A stretch of 64,000 bases of DNA. It comes from Nostoc sp. KVJ3 (GTDB lineage Bacteria > Cyanobacteriota > Cyanobacteriia > Cyanobacteriales > Nostocaceae). Below the pieces are notes generated by a model. The model did no database searches, was not told the DNA's origin, and worked only from the letters and a program-made list of their open reading frames with translations. Of the stretch, positions 51,853 through 60,192 are shown piece after piece. Location: contig NZ_WWFG01000002.1 of NCBI RefSeq assembly GCF_026127265.1, forward strand, positions 2,232,001-2,296,000, in the 5' to 3' direction. Within the stretch, counting starts at the first letter, position 1; each line of letters opens with the position of its first letter. Position numbers and translations under genes: made by a program.

Positions 51853-52500
51853 TTAGTGCATTGCTGCTACAACTTCGTCTGTAGAAAGGACTGCATTGGC
51901 GATATACCCAAAGTTGATCAGTGCTGCCTTATAGCCGTCACCCAGTTGCGGATGCCGAGGGGCTGCTGTTGCATCCTTGACAACAAGAACCTCAAATCCC
52001 TGTTCGAGCAATTCGCGTAGGTGAGCTTCAACACAAAGATTTGCCAACATTCCGAGTAGAATAACTTTGCTGATGTTGCGTTTACGCAGTTGCAAAACGA
52101 GATCGTTGGTTTGCGGCCCATAGACTTTGTGAGGGCTGGCCACAATCGTCTTGCCATCCTCAATGAAGGGCTTATAACGATCGAGCCAGTCAGCACCCGA
52201 TCCCAGGAATCCATCGAGGCTCAACGCGCCACGGCGATCGAACTCCTTAACCTCAAGCATCATTTGCTCTAGGTTTCCGGCAAATTTCCAATTATGGTCG
52301 GTGGGGTAGTAATAATGAGGGGAGATAAAAACCTCGAATTCATTCTGCTTTGCGGCTTTGAAGATTCGCTCGATGTTCTCGACGGTCTTGTTATCTTTAA
52401 CACTCTCACCCACCAAATCCCAGGAAACCCCTTTTTCACTCAAGACATCGTTTTGCGGATCGATGACGACTATTGCGGTGTCATTCCTGTTGATGTTCAT
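51853..52500 (-). CDS. Isochorismatase-family cysteine hydrolase
   Basis: 215 residues. The catalytic triad pattern is visible: Asp in AIVVIDPQNDVLS, Lys in VASPHKVYGPQ, and Cys in ILLGMLANLCVEAHLREL. The fold is a Rossmann-like alpha/beta hydrolase that attacks amides or enol ethers. The substrate cannot be assigned. It lies on the same strand as the GMC gene, about 125 bases upstream of it, in the same minus-strand series. Confidence 0.85.
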   Translation of the reverse strand: MNINRNDTAIVVIDPQNDVLSEKGVSWDLVGESVKDNKTVENIERIFKAAKQNEFEVFISPHYYYPTDHNWKFAGNLEQMMLEVKEFDRRGALSLDGFLGSGADWLDRYKPFIEDGKTIVASPHKVYGPQTNDLVLQLRKRNISKVILLGMLANLCVEAHLRELLEQGFEVLVVKDATAAPRHPQLGDGYKAALINFGYIANAVLSTDEVVAAMH

Positions 52501-52704
52501 AGTTTTCTCCTTGCTTGTTGATTTTCACCCTTCTCTTTCTTAAAAACCACCCGCGATATGCAGCGTTTTTCCAGTGATTCAGAATTAGAATGCTTGGTTG
52601 CTAGAGCGATCGCGGTGGGCAATTATCTGGCAGTAGTCGCCCCATTTCAGACTTTGACACCACTGCCTAAATGCTGTTTCAAAAACGCCAAAGTGCAACA
52701 GTTT

Positions 52705-52829
52705 CTATTTCAAATCCTGACGACGACTTTGTTCCTGGAAGTAGTCGCGCCAGCTTTCGGGTAAGGCTTCAAGTTGAGCAGCTTGGTGAAGTAACTCTGG
52801 ATTGTTCTGCTCACGAGTATAAAGCTGAG
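52705..52829 (-). pseudogene. Detached C-terminal end of the MOSC gene
   Basis: Minus-strand frame YTREQNNPELLHQAAQLEAL, PESWRDYFQEQSRRQDLK, then stop at 52705. This is the normal C-terminus of YiiM-like MOSC proteins and continues the frame of the gene at 54327-54861 once the IS4 element and one 9-bp copy are removed (ITQL + YTRE). It has no start of its own. Confidence 0.85.
52821..52829. repeat. Target-site duplication, left copy (AAAGCTGAG)
   Basis: The nine bases AAAGCTGAG directly before the IS end recur directly after the other end at 54327-54335. Confidence 0.9.
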
Positions 52830-54326
52830 CATTGGTGACAAGTTAAGGAAAAGGAGAAATTGTCAAGGGTGATATTTGTAGTGTTCAAAAATAGTGGGAA
52901 ACTCAATCTAGACAAGTAATTGAGCGATTGAGACTTAGCCATGACCACCAGCAAAAAAACCAATAGAGACCATGCCAAAAAGAAACACAGACCAATGGTG
53001 GAAGACGAAGTAATTGCAGAGCAACTGGAAAGATTACTGACACCAGCGATTACAAATCAAGAAAATTACTACCGAAAACTAGGACTCAGGGAACGGATAC
53101 TGAATTTACCATTGATGATGGCTGCGGTGCTGACCTTGTTATGGAGAGATGTAGCAGGAGTCAGGGAACTGACAAGAATGTTAGCCAGAGACGGTTTTCT
53201 GTGGTGTAATCCCACAAAAGTTAGTCAACAAGCAGTATCACAGAGATTTTTGACATTTCCATCAGAATTATTTGAAAAAGTATTTAAAGATTTATTGCCT
53301 AGTTTGAGAGCGGCTTGGCATAGTAGAAATAAACGTCCATTACCAGAAAGTATTCAGTTTACATTATTAAAATTCGAGAAAATTTGGATAGTAGACGGGT
53401 CAACACTGGAGGCATTGTTTAGGAAAATACAAAGTTTAGAGGAAGCTCAAAGAGGACAATTAGCAGGAAAGATGAGTACAGTCATTGATTTAATGACCAG
53501 ATTACCTGTAGAAATTTGGTTTGAAGAAAATCCTAAAGCTTCTGATACTAAACTAGAAGAAAATATCCTAAATTTAGTTAGAGCCGGAACTTTACTCTTA
53601 TTAGATAGAGGTTTTTATCACTTTAACTTTTGGCATCAATTAATCGAGAATAAAGTTGACTTTATTACCAGAATAAAGAAAGGAGCAGCAATCAAAGTAG
53701 AACAGGTGTTGACAGATAGTTATGGACTGCGAGACCGGAAGATACGTCTCGGTTCTGGCACTAAAAAGACTCCGTTTATAACTTTACGTTTGATTGAAGT
53801 AAGGTCGGGAAAAACATGGCATTCTTATTTAACCAGCGTCCTAGACCCTCATGTTTTACCCCCTTATGTAGTAGCAGATTTATATCGGCGGCGTTGGCGA
53901 ATTGAAGATGCTTTTAATATAGTCAAAAGACTCTTGGGGTTAAGTTATTTATGGACAGGTTCAATTAATGGAATTAAGTTACAAATTTGGGCGACGTGGT
54001 TATTTTATGCGGTTTTAGTAGATTTAGGTGATGCCGTAGCGGATGAACTCTCTCTACCCTTTGATGAAATCTCATTAGAAATGATTTATCGTGGTCTTTA
54101 CCATTTTACAATGGCTCATCAAAAAGGTAACACAACAGATACTATTAAGTATTTTGCTGACCCTCAAAATCGAGATTTAGGTATTATCAAACAGAAGCGA
54201 AAACCAAACGTTAAGTTAATTGTCGCTCCTTTTCCTGATCTCCAACGAGGGTCTGACCAGTTTTTTTTCAGCGATTCTCTCAAAGCCTCTTGACAAAAGA
54301 CTTACAGCTTTAACTTGTCACCAATG
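52830..54326 (+). mobile_element. Complete IS4-family insertion sequence (1497 bp)
   Basis: The ends are perfect 17-bp inverted repeats (CATTGGTGACAAGTTAA), bounded by 9-bp direct repeats AAAGCTGAG. The element contains one intact transposase gene. A 9-12 bp target duplication is usual for the IS4 group. It is inserted in the MOSC gene, antisense to it. Confidence 0.93.
52941..54293 (+). CDS. IS4-family transposase
   Basis: 450 residues, apparently intact. The DDE residues are Asp152 in IWIVDGSTLEALF, Asp222 in LLLLDRGFYHFNFW and Glu322. The IS4 signature Y-(2)-R-(3)-E-(6)-K is exact in DLYRRRWRIEDAFNIVKRLL. The N-terminal part is the usual helical domain with REKLGL-like ERILNLPLMM. The full domain set and perfect IRs suggest it may still transpose. 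Confidence 0.93.
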   Translation: MTTSKKTNRDHAKKKHRPMVEDEVIAEQLERLLTPAITNQENYYRKLGLRERILNLPLMMAAVLTLLWRDVAGVRELTRMLARDGFLWCNPTKVSQQAVSQRFLTFPSELFEKVFKDLLPSLRAAWHSRNKRPLPESIQFTLLKFEKIWIVDGSTLEALFRKIQSLEEAQRGQLAGKMSTVIDLMTRLPVEIWFEENPKASDTKLEENILNLVRAGTLLLLDRGFYHFNFWHQLIENKVDFITRIKKGAAIKVEQVLTDSYGLRDRKIRLGSGTKKTPFITLRLIEVRSGKTWHSYLTSVLDPHVLPPYVVADLYRRRWRIEDAFNIVKRLLGLSYLWTGSINGIKLQIWATWLFYAVLVDLGDAVADELSLPFDEISLEMIYRGLYHFTMAHQKGNTTDTIKYFADPQNRDLGIIKQKRKPNVKLIVAPFPDLQRGSDQFFFSDSLKAS

Positions 54327-54861
54327 AAAGCTGAGTGATATTAGCAACAGTAATATTGTTGTCATCCCGGCTCACCAACTCTAAAGTATCTCCGGCTCCG
54401 ACTTCGCCCTCTTGCAAAACACGAAAGTAAAATCCGGTTCGACGACTTGCAAGAAATCGTTTAATGATATCAGGTTGTCCAAACCGAATTCCAAGTTTGT
54501 AACAGGGTAGGCGAGGTTGTGTCACCATCAGTTTTACACTGCCGATATGAAAGCGATCGCCAATGTTCAGTTCTTCTTCTCTGAGTCCAGTAGTCGTGAA
54601 ATTTTCACCAAAGATGCCTAGAGGTAGTTCTATATCAGGCAATTCACCTCGCCAGTAATCGTAATGCTCAAACGGATAGACATAGACTGCTTTATCTGCT
54701 CCGCCATGAACGGTGAGATCGGCTTGTCCATCACCGTCTAAATTGAGCGATCGCAGCATGACGCGATCGCTAACTGGTTCTTTAAAAATTCCAGTGCTAA
54801 CTATTTTCCCTTTCCAGTTCACTTCACGCGGCAGTCCGACGTTTACAGAGATGAGTTTCAT
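54310..54861 (-). CDS. MOSC-domain protein, C-terminus cut by IS4
   Basis: The MOSC core is present: FKEPVSDRVMLRSLNLDGDG, QADLTVHGGADKAVYVYP, LPLGIFGENFTTTGLREEEL, and TQPRLPCYKLGIRFG with the conserved Cys. It resembles YiiM-type proteins, which bind molybdenum cofactor-like sulfur carriers. The current frame ends with LSLVTS encoded by the IS end. The native ending lies at 52705-52829, so about 40 residues are replaced by five. The core domain is intact, but the helical C-terminal domain is lost, so activity is uncertain. Confidence 0.85.
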   Translation of the reverse strand: MKLISVNVGLPREVNWKGKIVSTGIFKEPVSDRVMLRSLNLDGDGQADLTVHGGADKAVYVYPFEHYDYWRGELPDIELPLGIFGENFTTTGLREEELNIGDRFHIGSVKLMVTQPRLPCYKLGIRFGQPDIIKRFLASRRTGFYFRVLQEGEVGAGDTLELVSRDDNNITVANITQLSLVTS

Positions 54862-54919
54862 GTGAATTTTAAATTGGGTTAATACTCAAATATCTAAATT
54901 AAATCAAAAAATAAGTTAA

Positions 54920-55309
54920 TTAAAGGAGTGCTTGATGGATTAAAGGTGCAATGATAGCGATGTTTTTCACCAACTCATCAGAGAGAGAAAATCGCTGTTT
55001 TAAGTAATTGGGATCGTTGTAACTTACCCATGTCTTACCGTCAGTCGCTTCCCATGCCAGTACTTTCAGAGGTAAATCTAGGGCGATCGTTGGTTCTGCC
55101 ACCATGAGGGGAGTTCCAGCTTTCGGGTTGCCAAACAACAACAATTGCGTCGGAAGTAGGCTAAGTCCGACTTTTTCGGCTTCAGCCTGTTGATCGATGC
55201 GGGCAAAAATGGTGATGTCTTTTGCTTGAAGGATGGCTAAAAAGCGATCGATAGTTTCATTCACTGCATACGGGCTGATCTGGTTGATGATGCCGTTGTT
55301 TGCATTCAT
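54920..55309 (-). CDS. DUF302 family protein
   Basis: 129 residues with the DUF302 pattern: SPYAVNETIDRFLAILQAKD, ITIFARIDQQAEAEKVGLSL, LLLFGNPKAGTPLMVAEPTI, ALDLPLKVLAWE and the tail SYNDPNYLKQRFSL. The function of this family is unknown; it is often encoded beside redox and stress genes. It lies 58 bases upstream of the MOSC gene on the same strand. Confidence 0.85.
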   Translation of the reverse strand: MNANNGIINQISPYAVNETIDRFLAILQAKDITIFARIDQQAEAEKVGLSLLPTQLLLFGNPKAGTPLMVAEPTIALDLPLKVLAWEATDGKTWVSYNDPNYLKQRFSLSDELVKNIAIIAPLIHQALL

Positions 55310-55370
55310 AGTAGTGGACTCCTTGCAGGATAAAAACTGAGTAATATAATATTTTCATTGCTTCAGTTTC

Positions 55371-55874
55371 TCAAAGATTGAGGTCGGACAATCCGGGATA
55401 ATCGTCAGGACGACGACCTAGTATCCAGTGGTATTTGCGATCGCGTAGCGTCTCCTTCGGAGAATCGCTCTCCGAAATTGGCAGATCGTTGATACTGGCA
55501 ATACGCCATCGCATGAATCCATGTTCGTCAAACTCCCAATTTTCATTGCCGTAAGAACGAAACCAGTTGCCAGAATCATCATGCCATTCGTAAGCAAACC
55601 GGACAGCAATTCGGTTGTCTTGAAAAGCCCAAAGCTCTTTGATTAGACGGTAGTCCAATTCTTTAAGCCACTTACGGGTCAAGAACTGGACGATCGCCTC
55701 ACGACCAGATAGAAATTCTGATCGGTTGCGCCAAATGCTATCCACCGTGTAAGCGAGTGATACTATTTCAGGGTTACGTGTGTTCCAAGCATCTTCTGCG
55801 ATTCTGACTTTTTGGATAGCGGATTCACGATTGAAAGGCGGCAGGGGTAGTCGAGGATTTTCGGCGTTGGTCAT
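55371..55874 (-). CDS. DUF1348 (NTF2-like) protein with a small-repeat insertion
   Basis: 167 residues from ATG 55874, the start that gives the family's opening RLPLPPFNRESAIQKV. Longer in-frame starts lack support. NTF2-like fold motifs are WNTRNPEIVSLAYTVDSIWR, FLSGREAIVQFLTRKW and the C-terminal RKYHWILGRRPDDYPGLSDL. Between ASINDLPISESD and RKYHW an extra SPKETLRD is encoded by a palindromic, HIP1-adjacent insertion of 24 nt, which adds eight residues without breaking the frame. Function unknown. Confidence 0.78.
   Translation of the reverse strand: MTNAENPRLPLPPFNRESAIQKVRIAEDAWNTRNPEIVSLAYTVDSIWRNRSEFLSGREAIVQFLTRKWLKELDYRLIKELWAFQDNRIAVRFAYEWHDDSGNWFRSYGNENWEFDEHGFMRWRIASINDLPISESDSPKETLRDRKYHWILGRRPDDYPGLSDLNL
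55441..55467. repeat. Small dispersed repeat inserted in the DUF1348 gene
   Basis: The segment TCGCGTAGCGTCTCC followed by TTCGGAGAATCGC lies inside the coding region, adding 24 bases relative to what the family expects. It has the small, palindromic, HIP1-flanked character of the small dispersed repeats described from Nostoc. Confidence 0.55.
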
Positions 55875-55954
55875 AGTATGACAGTGTAAAATGGCGACAG
55901 TGTAAAATGGCGATCGCATCAACATAATTAAATTAAAATTAAGTCTGTGGGGAG

Positions 55955-56317
55955 CTAATTACAACCAGTTTGATACAGTTCAATAACCACGCGATCGGCT
56001 GCTTCTTTACTAGAGGGATAATTGACAACTACGGCTGCCAGATGTTTGGCAATTGAAGCACCAATTCCTTTAGATGCCCCCGTGAAAAGAAGCAGGGGAG
56101 CAGGGGAGCAGGGGGCAGGGGGCAGGGGGCAGGGGGAAAAATGAGACGGAGAAGCTCTCAGACTCCGCCCCAGTAAGAGCGCCCTTTATGGCGGGGCTTG
56201 TACCCATGTTCCGCTCCGCTTCACGGCTTCGGGGCAGGGATTGCTCCCCCAGCTAAGAGTCCCCTGCCTGTCCGCCTCTTCGGTCACAACTGCGATTTTT
56301 CCATCTAGTTTTTTCAT
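55955..56317 (-). pseudogene. SDR gene interrupted by a MITE-like repeat
   Basis: Minus strand. ATG 56317 begins MKKLDGKIAVVT, then the repeat intervenes (56082-56287), then the frame TGASKGIGASIAKHLA, VVVNYPSSKEAADRVVIEL resumes and ends at TAG 55955. Together they form the first 45 residues of a short-chain dehydrogenase, with the repeat in the middle of the nucleotide-binding TGxxxGIG loop. The rest of the gene is missing. Its ATG overlaps the DUF6130 stop by four bases. Confidence 0.85.
56082..56287. repeat. MITE-like repeat, family B (copy 1)
   Basis: About 200 bases beginning GTGAAAAGAAGCAGGGGAGC and ending CGCCTCTTCGGTCAC, with inner GGGGGCAGG units and AGACGGAGAAGCTCTCAGAC, shared with the copies at 60000 and 61360. 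It interrupts the SDR gene. Confidence 0.8.
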
Positions 56318-56724
56318 GATGATTTCTTAGGATCGGGCAGGGTGAACTTCACAGTTTCGCTGGTGATTACTTTGTGCATAGGGTCAGCTAGTTCGATCAG
56401 CACCTTGTGTACACCAGGTTCCAGTCCCACCAGAATGATCGTTTCCCCACTGGCATCGACAAAGTGCCACGGCGCGTCGTCAACGGTGATGTGGATATGA
56501 CCGATGCGCGGCGATACTTCCAGGGCAGCCTTGCCGAACACCGGCAACACGCGCAGGTTCTCTGTCCGGTACTGGATAAAGACGCGACCCTGGGCTAGTG
56601 GTTCGGGAAGCGGTGGATCGACAATCAGCTTGGCCGGTGCTTCGTTTTCGATAGCGATCAATGGTGATGGGCCGCGAATGTCCTTGGCGCTCTGGACTGC
56701 AATTTTTCCGTCTAGTTTTTCCAT
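56314..56724 (-). CDS. DUF6130 family protein
   Basis: 136 residues. The C-terminal two thirds (EVSPRIGHIHITVDDAPWHF, VDASGETIILVGLEPGVHKV, LIELADPMHKVI) is the conserved Ig-like domain of this family. The first ten residues MEKLDGKIAV are nearly the same as the start of the broken SDR gene downstream (MKKLDGKIAV). They therefore look like a copied or fused SDR start rather than the family's usual N-terminus. There is no signal peptide. Function unknown. Confidence 0.7.
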   Translation of the reverse strand: MEKLDGKIAVQSAKDIRGPSPLIAIENEAPAKLIVDPPLPEPLAQGRVFIQYRTENLRVLPVFGKAALEVSPRIGHIHITVDDAPWHFVDASGETIILVGLEPGVHKVLIELADPMHKVITSETVKFTLPDPKKSS

Positions 56725-56752
56725 GATGGTGAGTCCTATGGTTGTTGACGTT

Positions 56753-56824
56753 ACTTCATTGCTTTTACAACTTCATCCTTAGACAGATTTGCACTGAAAC
56801 GAGGCTTAATTGCAACTGCGGTAA
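56753..56824 (-). pseudogene. C-terminal remnant (isochorismatase-like)
   Basis: About 23 codons read AVAIKPRFSANLSKDEVVKAMK and end in a stop, resembling the last residues of the isochorismatase-like protein at 51853 (STDEVVAAMH). The rest has been lost at the border of the family C repeat. A low-confidence relic. Confidence 0.3.
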
Positions 56825-56831
56825 AAGAAAC

Positions 56832-56933
56832 GGCGTTGCTGAATGAAAGTATGATTTTTTTCACGCAGAGGCGCAGAGAGTAAGAGCTTGAGAAATTGAA
56901 TTTTGAATTTTCATACCTCAATTCAGCAACGCC
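56832..56933. repeat. MITE-like repeat, family C (GGCGTTGCTGAAT ends)
   Basis: 102 bases with perfect 13-bp inverted ends GGCGTTGCTGAAT / ATTCAGCAACGCC and additional pairing of TATGATTT with the complementary side. This is a typical small non-autonomous element. It is located between two minus-strand genes. Confidence 0.75.
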
Positions 56934-56950
56934 AAAGAAATGATCGCTTC

Positions 56951-57946
56951 CTATTGCAGATATTTCTTCAGTTCGGCGGCTGCATGGACAAAAAGAGAAC
57001 GAACTGCCGGAACCTCAGCTAAACCATTCAGCAGTCCGAAGTCATGAATCATACCGTTGTAACGCACGGTTGTCACTTTTACCCCGGCTTCATCTAGCTT
57101 GCGTCCATAGGCCTCGCCTCCATCACGCAAGATATCACTTTCTGCAACCTGAATTAACGCCGGAGGCAATCCTTTCAATTGCTCAACAGTAGCCTGTAGC
57201 GGAGAAGCATAAATTTCTTTGCGTTTTTCTAGGTCTGTGGTGTAGAGGTCATACATCCACTTCATCAAAGATGTGGTTAGGAAACGTTTCTCGCCAAATT
57301 GTTGATAAGAATCCGTTTCAAAACTAGCGTCTACAATGGGCCACATCAAGATTTGCAACTTAATATGTGGGCCTCCTTTCGCTTTCGCCATCAAAGTGGT
57401 TACAGCCGTCATATTACCGCCGACACTGTTTCCGACTACTGCCAGATTTTTGCCATCAACATTAATCTCCTCACCATGCTCGGCTACCCATTTGGTAGCG
57501 GCATATATCTCATTGACAGCCTGCGGATACTGAGCATCTGGAGTTCGAGTGTAGTTGACAAAGACAGCCGCAAAACCTGAAAGCACGACGAGATCCCGAA
57601 CCATGCGTTTGTGCGTTGGATAATCGCCCAGCACCCAACCGCCACCGTGAATAAAGATGAAAACAGGCAATGTGCCTTTGACACCCTCTGGTCGCACGAT
57701 GTTTAGCGCGATCGAATACCCATCAACGCTAATCGTCTTCTCAGACTCATCAATGCCTGAAAGATCAACTTTAACGTCAGCCTGTGCATTCACTAGGACT
57801 TGACGCGCTTCGAGTGGAGGTAATGTCTCTAAGGGCGCACCACCCGAATTCAGTAATTTTAAAAATGCCTTCACTTCCCTGGAAAGACGCGGATCGTCTG
57901 CAACTTCCAAAACTTTCACTGCTTGCGAGTTTGCTTGACTAATCAT
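56951..57946 (-). CDS. Alpha/beta hydrolase (HSL/lipase-esterase family)
   Basis: 331 residues. The oxyanion-hole motif is FIFIHGGGWVLGDYP, the nucleophile motif VVGNSVGGNMTAV (GxSxG), the acid lies in ESDILRDGGEAY, and the His in GMIHDFGLL. The HGGG pattern assigns it to the hormone-sensitive lipase family of carboxylesterases. There is no signal peptide. The substrate is unknown. It is part of the minus-strand island; a repeat separates it from the next hydrolase gene. Confidence 0.87.
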   Translation of the reverse strand: MISQANSQAVKVLEVADDPRLSREVKAFLKLLNSGGAPLETLPPLEARQVLVNAQADVKVDLSGIDESEKTISVDGYSIALNIVRPEGVKGTLPVFIFIHGGGWVLGDYPTHKRMVRDLVVLSGFAAVFVNYTRTPDAQYPQAVNEIYAATKWVAEHGEEINVDGKNLAVVGNSVGGNMTAVTTLMAKAKGGPHIKLQILMWPIVDASFETDSYQQFGEKRFLTTSLMKWMYDLYTTDLEKRKEIYASPLQATVEQLKGLPPALIQVAESDILRDGGEAYGRKLDEAGVKVTTVRYNGMIHDFGLLNGLAEVPAVRSLFVHAAAELKKYLQ

Positions 57947-58383
57947 AAATCCTCCTTGGATTTATAGATGGTAGATAATCTTTTGAAGTGGCACTGTCAA
58001 GTTAACTGGCTTGACCGAATAATTACTAATTCGTAATTCGTAATTAATGGTACAAGCCTCTCAATTTATTGATGGAATTGAAGAAGGCATCTATGCTGAG
58101 GGCAGAGGGCAGAAGGAACTTTTTCGTTGGGGATTCAGACCCCAACCAATTGTAAGCACCGTATAGACGGTGGGGTTTTATACCCAAGTTCGGTTCGGTC
58201 ACAGGCAGAGGGAGGAGGCAGTATTCCCTTCTGCCTTCTGCCTCCTGCCCTCTGCCTTTCTTGATAAAAAACATTATTCCTTTTTTTCAAGCCCCCGACT
58301 TCAGTTGTGGGGTAAAAATTACGAATTACGTTAGCGAGTCCGCGATAGCGAAGCAGTAGCGACACAGGAGCGTCGCGTCATTA
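57947..58383. other. Gene-free interval with the 191-bp repeat
   Basis: Contains the repeat at 58078-58268 and a short GC-rich segment near 58340-58378 with AGCGAAGCAGTAGCGAC words. No gene. Confidence 0.6.
58078..58268. repeat. 191-bp dispersed repeat (copy 2 of 2)
   Basis: Identical by eye to 33352-33542, direct orientation, 24,726 bases apart. It has the same inverted, G/A-rich ends. Confidence 0.85.
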
Positions 58384-59268
58384 TCAATTACGAATTATTT
58401 TGATGTCCTCCTTCACAACGTGAGTTGTAATAAAGCGACGGATATGGTCTGCGATCGCATCTCCTTCCTCTTCTAGGGCAAAATGTCCGGTATCGAGTAA
58501 ATGCAACTCAACGTCTTTTAGGTCGCGCTTGTAGGGATGAGCGCCTTCTGGGGGGAAGATGTAGTCATTCTTACCCCAAACAATCAGGGTTGGTGGCTGA
58601 TATTTGCGAAAATACTCCTGCCATTGCGGATATAGTGGTGGATTCGTGCCATAGCTATACAGCAGCGCCAGCTGAATCTCATCGTTTCCTGGGCGATCGA
58701 GGAACATTTGATCCATATTCCAGGTATCAGGGCTGATTGCTTCTAAATTGCGAACGCCGTTGGTATATTGCCATTTCGTGGCTTCCAAGTTGACAAGGTG
58801 TTTAAGCTTGTCAGCATTTTCAGGCGATCGCTCTTGCCAGTAAGCCTTAATAGGTTCCCAAAATTCGCGCAGACCTTCTTCGTAGGCATTCCCGTTTTGG
58901 ACGATGAGTGCTTCAACTCGCTCTGGATATTTAGCCGCAATTCGATAGCCAATGGGAGCGCCATAATCCATCACGTAAAGGCTATATTTATTGAGATCGA
59001 TCGCGGTAATAAATTTCTCCACGATCTGGGCCAGGCGATCAAATGTGTAATCAAACTCATTCACGGTTGGCATTGAACTGTTGCCGTAACCTGGATAATC
59101 GGGTGCAACTAGATGGAAGCGATCGCCAAGTGCAGATATCAGATTGCGGAACATGTGAGATGAGGTCGGGAAGCCGTGCAACAGCAGAATTGTCGGATTA
59201 CTGCGGGAACCAGCTTCTCGATAAAAGATATCTAAACCATCAATCGAAACTGTACGATATGTGGTCAT
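58384..59268 (-). CDS. Alpha/beta hydrolase (haloalkane dehalogenase/epoxide hydrolase-like)
   Basis: 294 residues from ATG 59268 (MTTYRTVSIDGLDIF), which fits the family N-terminus. The oxyanion-hole motif is LLLHGFPTSSHMF, and the nucleophile elbow YVMDYGAPIGYRIA has Asp, as in dehalogenases and epoxide hydrolases, rather than Ser. The His is in LDTGHFALEE. The cap region is Trp-rich (DTWNMDQMFLDRPGN). The substrate is unknown. It sits between two repeats in the island. Confidence 0.85.
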   Translation of the reverse strand: MTTYRTVSIDGLDIFYREAGSRSNPTILLLHGFPTSSHMFRNLISALGDRFHLVAPDYPGYGNSSMPTVNEFDYTFDRLAQIVEKFITAIDLNKYSLYVMDYGAPIGYRIAAKYPERVEALIVQNGNAYEEGLREFWEPIKAYWQERSPENADKLKHLVNLEATKWQYTNGVRNLEAISPDTWNMDQMFLDRPGNDEIQLALLYSYGTNPPLYPQWQEYFRKYQPPTLIVWGKNDYIFPPEGAHPYKRDLKDVELHLLDTGHFALEEEGDAIADHIRRFITTHVVKEDIKIIRN

Positions 59269-59329
59269 GACTTTATTCAGTGTAAGGTTATATAGCAATA
59301 CAGTTCAGAATGAGCAACAAAACCCTCAT

Positions 59330-59354
59330 GTAGAGACGCGATTCATCGCGTCTT
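59330..59354. repeat. Palindromic repeat, GTAGAGACG type
   Basis: GTAGAGACGCGATTCATCGC followed by GTCTT is related to the elements at 19541 and 25031. It lies just after the Dps-family stop. Confidence 0.6.
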
Positions 59355-59382
59355 GAAAGACGGGAACTTCATCAATCACTCC

Positions 59383-59931
59383 TCACGTTTGGTCTGCACG
59401 ATCCTGGTTCTGAAATGAGGTTTGCAGATGGGCTTCTAAAAACCACAACCGCTTGTCTATTGCTCGTGAAATCTCAATAAAGAGATCGTTGGTATCCATG
59501 TCACCCAAATTATTTGTTTTTTCAATGTTTTGGCGGAGGGATTTGGCGTAAATTGCCAAGCGATCGCTAAGTGCAATGATATGCTCCATACCATCAACAG
59601 CATCGAAAGGATATTCAGGCAGTTCCGATTCTTTGGCAGCAATCCGGGCAGTTCCCAGTGCTTTTCCCCCCAATGTTGCGATGCGTTCGGCAATCAAATC
59701 AATAAATTCTTCAACTTCGGAAGCAAGTTCATCAAACAGTAGATGCAATTGGTAAAAATCTTTACCTTTGACATTCCAGTGAGCGTATTTGATCTGGGTC
59801 TTCAAGTCGATCGCAGTTGCCAAGCTTTGATTGAGTAAGATATTTACTTGCGATCGGATTTCTCCAGGAATATCAATTCGGGTTGAGTAAACGAACGATT
59901 TAGTATCATTTTCCTTGGTTGTTGCAGCCAT
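59383..59931 (-). CDS. Dps-family ferritin-like protein
   Basis: 182 residues from ATG 59931 (MAATTKENDTKSF); the longer frame to 59997 lacks a better start. The Dps four-helix bundle is seen: ATAIDLKTQIKYAHWNVKGK, DFYQLHLLFDELASEVEEFI, DLIAERIATLGG. His/Asp/Glu residues form the inter-subunit ferroxidase site (HWNVKG and DELASEVEE). It protects DNA and stores iron under oxidative stress. A family B repeat lies 70 bases upstream, inside the probable promoter region. Confidence 0.9.
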   Translation of the reverse strand: MAATTKENDTKSFVYSTRIDIPGEIRSQVNILLNQSLATAIDLKTQIKYAHWNVKGKDFYQLHLLFDELASEVEEFIDLIAERIATLGGKALGTARIAAKESELPEYPFDAVDGMEHIIALSDRLAIYAKSLRQNIEKTNNLGDMDTNDLFIEISRAIDKRLWFLEAHLQTSFQNQDRADQT

Positions 59932-59999
59932 AAGTTCTACTTCCAATATGTTGTTTTGTAATGAGTAAATGTTTAGGGAAACACAAGTAAGGAGCATCG

Positions 60000-60192
60000 G
60001 TCAAAAGAGGCAGGGGAGCAGTTCTTGCTGGGAGCAAGGGGAAAACTGAGACGGAGAAGCTCTCAGACTCCGCCCCAGCAAGAGCGCCCTTTATGGCGTT
60101 GCTCTCAACCTATGTTCTGCTCCGCTCCACGGCTCCGGGGCAGGGCTTGCTCCCCCTGCTCCCTGCTCCCTGCCCCGGAGCTTCTCGGTGAG
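60000..60192. repeat. MITE-like repeat, family B (copy 2)
   Basis: Starts GTCAAAAGAGGCAGGGGAGC and ends GAGCTTCTCGGTGA. It shares AGACGGAGAAGCTCTCAGAC and TCCGCCCCAG with copy 1. It is located about 70 bases upstream of the Dps gene. Confidence 0.8.
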
